A stretch of 37,620 bases of DNA from an uncultured Acidimicrobiaceae bacterium (GTDB taxonomy: Bacteria > Actinomycetota > Acidimicrobiia > Acidimicrobiales > SZUA-35). Numbering within the stretch: position 1 is the first letter of the stretch; the number at the start of each line of letters is the position of its first letter. A program made the translations under genes and the position numbers. A model generated the notes under the pieces. It searched no databases. It saw nothing but the letters and a program-made list of their open reading frames with translations, and was not told the origin of the DNA. Below, piece after piece: positions 32,227 to 37,620 of the stretch. The DNA is taken from the NCBI GenBank assembly GCA_947259095.1, contig CAMYLA010000032.1:1-37620 (forward strand). The letters run 5' to 3'.

Positions 32227-34524
32227 ATGTCAAACGTAGGCCCCGAAACCCCGATCGAACTGATCCGCGACGTGTACGGCACGTTGGACGAACGGGTGGG
32301 CGCGTTCCGCCGACGCCTGGGCCGGCCGCTGACACTGGCCGAGAAGGTCCTGGCCAATCACCTCGAGAACCCGGACGCCGAGGTGGAGCGGGGCGTCAGC
32401 TACGTCGACTTCCGGCCCGATCGGGTGGCCATGCAGGACGCAACGGCGCAGATGGCGTGGCTGCAGTTCCAGACCGCCGGACTGTCCGAGGTTGCGGTTC
32501 CCACCACCACCCACTGCGACCATCTCATCCAGGCCCGGGAGGACGGCAAGAAAGACCTGATGGCGGCGCTGGACAACAACGAGGAGGTGTTCGACTTCCT
32601 GCAGTCTGTCTGTGCCAAGTACGGGGCCGGGTTCTGGAAACCTGGCAGCGGCATCATCCACCAGGTCGTCCTGGAGAACTACGCCTTCCCGGGCGGGATG
32701 ATGATCGGCACCGACAGCCACACGCCAAACGCCGGCGGGCTTGGCATGATCGCCATCGGGGTCGGTGGCGCCGATGCGGTGGACGTGATGACCGGCTTCC
32801 CCTGGAATGTCCGCTTCCCCAAGGCCATCGGCGTACACCTCACCGGCGAGCTCTCCGGCTGGTCGGCCCCCAAGGACATCATCCTCAAGGTGGCGGAGAT
32901 CCTCACCGTCAAGGGCGGCACCGGCGCCATCGTGGAGTACTTCGGACCGGGGGCAAACAGCCTCAGCGCCACCGGCAAGGCCACGATCTGCAACATGGGG
33001 GCCGAGATCGGGGCCACCACCAGCATCTTCGGTTACGACGACGCCATGGCCCGCTACCTCAAGTCCACCGGCCGGGAGGCCACCGCCGATGCGGCGAACG
33101 AGGTTGCCCACCACCTTCGAGCAGACGACGAGGTGCTGGCCAACCCCGCCGGGTACTACGACGAGGTGATCGAGATCGACCTCTCCAGTCTCCGACCTCA
33201 CATCAACGGCCCCCACACCCCGGACCTGGCCCGGGAGGTCTCGGCCCTGGGAGCCGAGGCCGAAGCCAACGGCTGGCCCGTCGAGATCAGCGCCGCACTG
33301 ATCGGCAGCTGCACCAACTCGTCATACGAGGACATCACCAGGGCCGCCTCGATCGCCCGTCAGGCCGCAGCGGCCGGGCTCACGTGCAAGACGAAGCTGA
33401 TGATCACCCCCGGGTCGGAGCAGGTCAGGGCCACCATCGAAAGAGACGGCCTGCTGGCCGATTTCGAGGCCCTGGGGGCAACGGTGCTGGCCAACGCCTG
33501 CGGTCCCTGCATCGGCCAGTGGGACCGCTCGGCCGAGGAGGGCCACGTCGAGGGTCAGGCCAACAGCATCGTCACGTCGTACAACCGCAACTTCCCGAAG
33601 CGGAACGACGGCGACGGCGCAACCCTGGCCTTCGTGACATCGCCGGAGACGGTGATGGCGCTGGCTCTTGCCGGTCGACTCGATTTCGATCCACTGTCGG
33701 ACACGCTCACCGCCGAGGACGGCACCGAGGTCAGCCTCGACGTCCCGGTCGGGATCGAACTGCCACCGCAGGGCTTCGACGAGGGCGAGAGCGGCTTCAT
33801 CGCGCCGCCGGAGGACGGCTCGGGGGTGGAGGTCGTCGTCTCGCCGACCTCTGACCGGCTGCAACTGCTGGCTGCATTCGAACCGTGGGACGGCAAAGAC
33901 TTCGAGAACCTCCCGATCCTGGTCAAGGCCCAGGGCAAGTTCACCACCGACCACATCTCGATGGCCGGCCCGTGGCTCAAGTACCGGGGCCACCTGGAGA
34001 ACATCTCCGGCAACCTCTACCTCGGGGCGGTCAGCGCCTTCAACGAAGGCATCATCGGCATGGGCAAGAACCAGATCAACGGTGAGCGGATGAGCTTCCC
34101 CGACATCGCCAAGTACTACCACGAGCACAACGAGCCGTGGGCCGTGGTCGGCGACGAGAACATGGGCGAGGGGTCGTCGCGGGAACACGCCGCCATGGAG
34201 CCCCGATTCCGTGGCTGCCGACTGATCCTGGCCCGGTCGTTCGCCCGGATCCACGAGACCAACCTGAAGAAGCAAGGCATCATCCCGCTGACGTTCGCCG
34301 ACCCCGCCGACTACGACAGGCTCGGCGAGGACGACCGGCTCGGCACCCGGGGCCTGGCCGACCTGACCCCGGGCCGGACGCTCACGGTCACGGTCACAAA
34401 ACCGGACGGCGAGATGTGGACCTTCGAGGGTAACCACACCTTCAGCGTCGAGCAGATCGAGTGGTTCAAGGCCGGCTCGGCCCTGGCCGTCATCCGGCGT
34501 CAGGTGGAGGCGGGCGCCCAGTAG
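32227..34524 (+). CDS. acn: Aconitate hydratase, mitochondrial type
   Basis: This 765-residue iron-sulfur enzyme interconverts citrate and isocitrate. The three cluster cysteines are Cys362 ([11 protein letters not shown]), Cys425 and Cys428 ([11 protein letters not shown]). Other landmarks are [50 protein letters not shown] and [19 protein letters not shown]. Its length and sequence resemble mitochondrial aconitase (about 780 residues) more than AcnA (about 900) or AcnB. Most actinobacteria carry AcnA, so this type is notable. The ATG at 32227 has AGAAGAGG six bases upstream; the ATG at 32222 is out of frame. It is divergent from a GntR regulator that may control it. Confidence 0.95.
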   Translation: MSNVGPETPIELIRDVYGTLDERVGAFRRRLGRPLTLAEKVLANHLENPDAEVERGVSYVDFRPDRVAMQDATAQMAWLQFQTAGLSEVAVPTTTHCDHLIQAREDGKKDLMAALDNNEEVFDFLQSVCAKYGAGFWKPGSGIIHQVVLENYAFPGGMMIGTDSHTPNAGGLGMIAIGVGGADAVDVMTGFPWNVRFPKAIGVHLTGELSGWSAPKDIILKVAEILTVKGGTGAIVEYFGPGANSLSATGKATICNMGAEIGATTSIFGYDDAMARYLKSTGREATADAANEVAHHLRADDEVLANPAGYYDEVIEIDLSSLRPHINGPHTPDLAREVSALGAEAEANGWPVEISAALIGSCTNSSYEDITRAASIARQAAAAGLTCKTKLMITPGSEQVRATIERDGLLADFEALGATVLANACGPCIGQWDRSAEEGHVEGQANSIVTSYNRNFPKRNDGDGATLAFVTSPETVMALALAGRLDFDPLSDTLTAEDGTEVSLDVPVGIELPPQGFDEGESGFIAPPEDGSGVEVVVSPTSDRLQLLAAFEPWDGKDFENLPILVKAQGKFTTDHISMAGPWLKYRGHLENISGNLYLGAVSAFNEGIIGMGKNQINGERMSFPDIAKYYHEHNEPWAVVGDENMGEGSSREHAAMEPRFRGCRLILARSFARIHETNLKKQGIIPLTFADPADYDRLGEDDRLGTRGLADLTPGRTLTVTVTKPDGEMWTFEGNHTFSVEQIEWFKAGSALAVIRRQVEAGAQ

Positions 34525-34551
34525 GGCGGCGCCCCAGGCCGGTCGCCGGCC

Positions 34552-35973
34552 TCAGCGGCCGTCGGGCGGCAGGGTCGCAGCCAACTCCTGTTGGCTCGGG
34601 CTGCGCCGCCGGCGCGCCTCCTCCGGCAGCAGCTCGGCGATGGCGGCCATCAGTTCCTCGGTGGCGGCCACCTGATCGGTGGTCGATGGCCGGTAGGGTC
34701 GGCCGACGCGGACCGTCACCTTTGGCCGGTCGGCCAGGTTCATGATGTAGGGCAACCGGGAGTTTCGCGGCCAGGCCCGTTCCGTGCCCCAGATCCCGAC
34801 CGGCACGATCGGCGCGCCGGATTCCATCGCCAGCCTCGCCGCTCCGGGCCGACCCTCGAGCCGCGGCTCGAAGAAGTCCTGCCCTCGTGGGATGGTCCCC
34901 TGGGGGAAAATGGCCAGCAACTCGCCGGCCCGCAACGCCCGGGCGGCGTCGACCATCGGGGTGGCGTCGCCGCTGCCCCGGTCGACGCGGATGGCACCCA
35001 GGGACCGGACGAACGAACCGACGATCGGCGCATCGGTCACCTCTTTCTTGGCCAGGAACCGGACCGGGCGCCCTCTGTTGGCGGCGACATAGGCCAGGAC
35101 GGCCGGATCGAGGTAGCTCCGGTGATTGGCGGCGAGCAGCGCACCTCCATTGGCCGGCAGATGCTCCGCACCGTTCACCTCGAGTTCGACCCAGGGCAAC
35201 AGCTCGGGTCTGGCCAGCCGCCCCAAGAGTTGTTGGAGCTCGACGCCGACCGGCTTGGCCACACCCGGTGGGGCGTTGAACCAGACCCGTGGCCAACCCC
35301 GCAGCGTTGCGTAGAGGAGGAGCCGGGGGTCTGGATTGACCGCCACCGGATAGCCGACGCTGGACAGCATCGGCACGTCGTAGATGCTGTCGGAGTAGGC
35401 GTAGCTGTCGGCCAACTCCACCATGTTGGCTCTCGCCCACACCGCCACCGAGCGGGCCTTGCCCCTCGACCACATGAATTCGCCGTCGATCGTTCCGTCA
35501 TAGACCGCCTCGCCGTTGCGGCCATCACCGGCCCGATCACCATTGCCGGCCACCCGAAATCGGGTGGCCAGGACATCGTCGAAGCCGAGATGCTCGGCCA
35601 GCGGTGCCACCAGATCGAACGGCGTCGTGGTGGCCAGGACCAGTTTGCGACCGGCGGCCCGGTGCTCGTCGATGGTCTCGGTGGCGAACGGCTCGACGCG
35701 CTCGGCCAGCGGTCCGACGATCTCGGCCGCCACCCGACGCACCGTTTCCACCGGCCATCCTTTTGCCGCTCTCGACCCCTGCCTGCTCAACAGGATCGAC
35801 GGCAGGTTCTCACCGAACAGGTTGAACAACGAAAACGCCAGGCGCTCACCGCGAACCGGGCCGGGCCGGAGCAGCCCGTGGCGGCGCAGGCCGTCGGAGA
35901 TCACCGGACCGCTCGGTCCCAGCAGCAGCGTACGATCGAGATCGAAGAAGGCAGCGGCATCGGCCATGGACAT
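34552..35973 (-). CDS. HAD-IB hydrolase fused to PlsC acyltransferase
   Basis: This encodes 473 residues. The N-terminal HAD domain (1-225) has motif I FFDLDRTLL (Asp11, Asp13), LVLATTTPFD and motif IV YSDSIYDVPML (Asp195, Asp199). The C-terminal PlsC domain (about 250-450) has ANHRSYLDP (His284, Asp289), GAIRVDRGSG and FPQGTIPRG, with Gln in place of the usual Glu of FPEGT. The same fusion occurs in Mycobacterium tuberculosis Rv2483c, annotated as a phosphatase/acyltransferase of phospholipid synthesis. It may acylate lysophosphatidate and dephosphorylate a related lipid. Its stop lies 27 bases from the convergent aconitase stop. Divergent from a LysR gene, it has a long leader with predicted structure. 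The HAD domain is related in type to the one fused to the acyl-CoA reductase at 22854. Confidence 0.9.
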   Translation of the reverse strand: MSMADAAAFFDLDRTLLLGPSGPVISDGLRRHGLLRPGPVRGERLAFSLFNLFGENLPSILLSRQGSRAAKGWPVETVRRVAAEIVGPLAERVEPFATETIDEHRAAGRKLVLATTTPFDLVAPLAEHLGFDDVLATRFRVAGNGDRAGDGRNGEAVYDGTIDGEFMWSRGKARSVAVWARANMVELADSYAYSDSIYDVPMLSSVGYPVAVNPDPRLLLYATLRGWPRVWFNAPPGVAKPVGVELQQLLGRLARPELLPWVELEVNGAEHLPANGGALLAANHRSYLDPAVLAYVAANRGRPVRFLAKKEVTDAPIVGSFVRSLGAIRVDRGSGDATPMVDAARALRAGELLAIFPQGTIPRGQDFFEPRLEGRPGAARLAMESGAPIVPVGIWGTERAWPRNSRLPYIMNLADRPKVTVRVGRPYRPSTTDQVAATEELMAAIAELLPEEARRRRSPSQQELAATLPPDGR

Positions 35974-36014
35974 GACGCTACCCCCGAGCGATCCCGGCGA
36001 CTTCGCCTTGGGGG

Positions 36015-36050
36015 AAAACGACGAAACCGGTCGCAGAGCGACCGGTTTCG
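36015..36050 (-). terminator. Terminator-like hairpin in the HAD-PlsC leader
   Basis: A perfect inverted repeat with 13-base arms (CGAAACCGGTCGC and its complement at 36022-36034 and 36038-36050) and a 3-base loop is followed on the minus strand by TCGTTTT. This has the form of an intrinsic terminator with a short T run. It lies about 50 bases upstream of the HAD-PlsC start, so it could end a small RNA or attenuate the gene. It could also be a protein-binding palindrome. Confidence 0.5.
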
Positions 36051-36163
36051 GGATGAATCCGGGTGGACAGAAGGGGGGTTTGCCCTACGCCGGATTTCTT
36101 TCGAGCAGTTTCTGGAGGGGGATCCAGACTGTTCGACTCGGTCCAACCTACCGTCGCCCGACG
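36022..36163 (-). promoter_or_regulatory. Candidate structured RNA leader or small RNA upstream of HAD-PlsC
   Basis: In minus-strand order, four inverted repeats occur without a gene: a 4-bp stem (36163-36152); an interrupted stem CGAG/CAGT/CTGGA with its complements (36140-36102); a 7-bp stem CCGGATT/AATCCGG (36096-36056) enclosing a GGG/CCC hairpin; and a perfect 13-bp stem (36050-36022). From a promoter near 36200, this would be a leader of about 215 bases for HAD-PlsC. Alternatively, it is a separate small RNA ending at the last stem. I recognise no known riboswitch class. The pairing is exact by eye, but no folding energy was calculated. Confidence 0.4.
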
Positions 36164-36178
36164 CATCTGTCTACTCGC

Positions 36179-36224
36179 TTGCACTGATAGTGCAAATCTA
36201 TCTGACAGATTGACCCAGCGACAA
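36179..36224. promoter_or_regulatory. LysR-type operator and overlapping divergent promoters
   Basis: Two overlapping palindromes are present: TTGCACT-GAT-AGTGCAA (36179-36195) and GATAG-N7-CTATC (36186-36202). The second contains the T-N11-A form of a LysR box (ATAG-N7-CTAT, 36187-36201). On the minus strand, TTGTCG (36224-36219) and TAGATT (36200-36195), 18 bases apart, form a promoter toward HAD-PlsC, with the -10 inside the palindromes. On the plus strand, TTGACC (36210-36215) and GATATG (36233-36238), 17 bases apart, could serve the lysR gene. Confidence 0.6.
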
Positions 36225-36255
36225 GACGGTTCGATATGTGCCATCATCCATAGCG

Positions 36256-37182
36256 ATGGATCTGCGTCAGCTGCAAGCCTTCCTGGCCGTCGTCGAGCAT
36301 GGCGGCTTCACCGCCGCGGCGAGAGCCACCCACACCGTGCAATCCAATATCTCCACCCACGTGGCCAGACTGGAGCGTGAGCTGGAGGCGACCCTGATCG
36401 ACCGGTCGACCGGTCGGCCGACCGAGGAGGGCGAAGCGGTCCTGACCAGGGTCCGGCGAATCCAGACCGAGTTGGCGTCGCTCCAGGCCGACGTCTCCTC
36501 CCTGCGGGGTTCGCCACGGGGCACCGTCCGCATCGGGATCATCGGCACCACCGCCCGGTGGCTGACACCGATTCTGGTCGAGGCGTTGGCCATCGAGTCG
36601 CCCGACATCCAACTCGTGGTGGCCGAGGGCACGACCCGATCGCTGGAACTCAGGTTGCTCGACGGCGAGCTCGACGTGGGTCTGGTGAGCCTGCCGGTCG
36701 AGGATCCCGAGATACGGACCACCGCCCTGTTCGACGAGGACCACGTGGTGGTTGGTCCCGACGACCACCCGCTGGCCAAGATCGAAGGACCGGTCGACCT
36801 GGCCGAGCTGGCGAAGCACAAGCTGTTGCTGGCCGCGGCCGGCACCCCGTTCCGTCAGGAGGTGGACGAGACCTTCCGGGCCCGCGGCCTGCGAGCCCAG
36901 GCCAAACTGGAGGTGGACGGCCTGCGGCTGCTGGCCTCCCTGGCGTTCCAGGGATTCGGGGTTGCCATCGTGCCCGCCACCGCCGCTCCGGGTTGGATCG
37001 GTGGCCCGTGGACCAGGATCCAGGTCGAGGGACTGTCCCGGCGTACCGTCGGGCTTGCGGCCCGGCGGCGCGGTATGCCGACCGTCGCCGCCCAGGCCAC
37101 CGTCGGCGTGCTGCGCAAGGTGGTGGCGGCCCACGCCCCCGATGTCCAGGGCCTGCACGTCGCCAGTTCGGTGGCCAATTAG
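36256..37182 (+). CDS. LysR-family transcriptional regulator
   Basis: This 308-residue LTTR has an N-terminal winged helix-turn-helix (MDLRQLQAFLAVVEHGGFTA, ARATHTVQSNISTHVARLER) and a C-terminal periplasmic-binding-like effector domain (from about residue 90, GTVRIGIIGTT, DVGLVSLPVEDPE, LASLAFQGFGVAIVP). The ATG at 36256 gives the standard LysR N-terminus; the GTG at 36238 would add six residues. No Shine-Dalgarno is visible. A T-N11-A palindrome 55 bases upstream, inside the divergent region, fits autoregulation and control of HAD-PlsC. The inducer is unknown. Confidence 0.93.
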   Translation: MDLRQLQAFLAVVEHGGFTAAARATHTVQSNISTHVARLERELEATLIDRSTGRPTEEGEAVLTRVRRIQTELASLQADVSSLRGSPRGTVRIGIIGTTARWLTPILVEALAIESPDIQLVVAEGTTRSLELRLLDGELDVGLVSLPVEDPEIRTTALFDEDHVVVGPDDHPLAKIEGPVDLAELAKHKLLLAAAGTPFRQEVDETFRARGLRAQAKLEVDGLRLLASLAFQGFGVAIVPATAAPGWIGGPWTRIQVEGLSRRTVGLAARRRGMPTVAAQATVGVLRKVVAAHAPDVQGLHVASSVAN

Positions 37183-37252
37183 CGGACCATCCCCGCCGCA
37201 GCCCGGGGATCGGAGAGCGAAGGCCGAAACCAGCTTGTAGCGTTTGGCCTCG

Positions 37253-37620
37253 ATGACGGTACCGATCCGAGCCCAAGCCGGGCCGCTGATCACGGCCCGA
37301 ACCGCCCGGCTCGGCGAGCGGACGGTGGTCCTGGCAAGCGCCAACCCGACCGATGGGGAACCATCGCTGACCATCGCCGACGGGACGACCCTGGCCGCCG
37401 CGGTTCGGACCGCCCGGGACCAGCGACTCCCCTTCGTTGGCGTGCTCCAGACAACCGGCGTCCCATTCGAGGAGGGGATCGGCGGGTCCGACTCCTGGGC
37501 CAGGGTGGCACGGGAGCTGGTGATGTCCAGCGGGGTCATCCCCACCGTGATGGTCGCCAGCGGCCCGGTCGTGTCGGGACCGGCCCTGTTGCTGGGCCTG
37601 ACCGACATCACCGTGTTCAC
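37253..37620 (+). CDS. Carboxyltransferase-domain protein (acyl-CoA carboxylase beta type), 5' part
   Basis: The first 122 residues are in the window; the gene runs off the right edge. The pattern RTARDQRLPFVGVLQTTGVP, then EEGIGGSDSWARVARELV, SSGVIPTVMVASGPVVSGPA and LTDITVF matches the N-terminal half of biotin-dependent carboxyltransferases (AccD/PccB/MccB family): a crotonase-like fold that moves carboxyl from biotin to an acyl-CoA. The usual N-terminal extension of PccB types is missing, so this may be a short paralogue or a separate N-type subunit. TAGCGT (37238-37243) ends nine bases before the ATG, so the transcript may begin at or near the start codon. The full substrate class cannot be judged from this fragment. 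Confidence 0.75.
   Translation, partial: MTVPIRAQAGPLITARTARLGERTVVLASANPTDGEPSLTIADGTTLAAAVRTARDQRLPFVGVLQTTGVPFEEGIGGSDSWARVARELVMSSGVIPTVMVASGPVVSGPALLLGLTDITVF

Noticed and set aside
36022..36163. SRP RNA, RNase P RNA or tmRNA in the structured gap
   Set aside because: None of their conserved sequence blocks are present; only generic stems are seen.

Overview
The window is high-GC DNA (roughly two thirds G+C) with GTG/TTG starts, an F420-type oxidoreductase, MenA, a mycofactocin-type alcohol dehydrogenase, DUF3048 lipoproteins and an Rv2483c-like HAD-PlsC fusion. Together these point to an Actinomycetota chromosome. The mitochondrial-type aconitase and the overall mix suggest class Acidimicrobiia; the class is an inference and was not tested by a search.

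Layout. 1-2.3 kb is accessory DNA: the right part of an IS5-like element with a decayed transposase, then a 1.1-kb island between an intact tRNA-Val(CAC) gene (2228-2304, minus) and a second copy of the 3' half of a tRNA-Val (1116-1160). The island carries two overlapping unknown genes. 2.5-3.65 kb is an NDMA-type zinc alcohol dehydrogenase. 3.9-13.0 kb is a complete glycogen locus: glgP-glgX-glgA forward, glgC reverse, glgB forward. A deleted alpha/beta-hydrolase pseudogene lies just after glgB, followed by a membrane J-domain protein (reverse) and an F420 LLM oxidoreductase (forward). 15.1-18.3 kb (reverse) is murF-menA-membrane protein, divergent from ddl; both murF and ddl look leaderless. 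19.6-22.0 kb is a large TPM-domain membrane protein.

22.0-27.8 kb is the most unusual part. A TetR regulator is divergent from a likely three-gene lipid operon: a fatty acyl-CoA reductase fused to a HAD hydrolase, a divergent LarA-like (DUF2088) protein that appears to lack key lactate-racemase residues, and a PlsC-type acyltransferase. A palindrome overlaps the operon's probable -10 box, and a related half-site overlaps the tetR -10. I suggest an uncharacterised pathway that makes or modifies a fatty-alcohol-derived or hydroxylated lipid.

27.8-31.1 kb (reverse) is a three-lipoprotein operon with two tandem DUF3048 paralogues. 31.4-34.5 kb is a GntR/UTRA regulator divergent from a mitochondrial-type aconitase. 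34.5-37.2 kb is a HAD-PlsC fusion divergent from a LysR regulator; the 282-bp gap holds overlapping LysR-type palindromes and a series of potential RNA hairpins ending in a terminator-like stem, possibly a structured leader. The window ends inside a carboxyltransferase gene.

Working together: the glycogen genes form a storage and mobilisation module. murF and ddl sit together as peptidoglycan precursor genes. The acyl-CoA reductase, two PlsC proteins and the carboxyltransferase suggest an organism that invests in storage or structural lipids.
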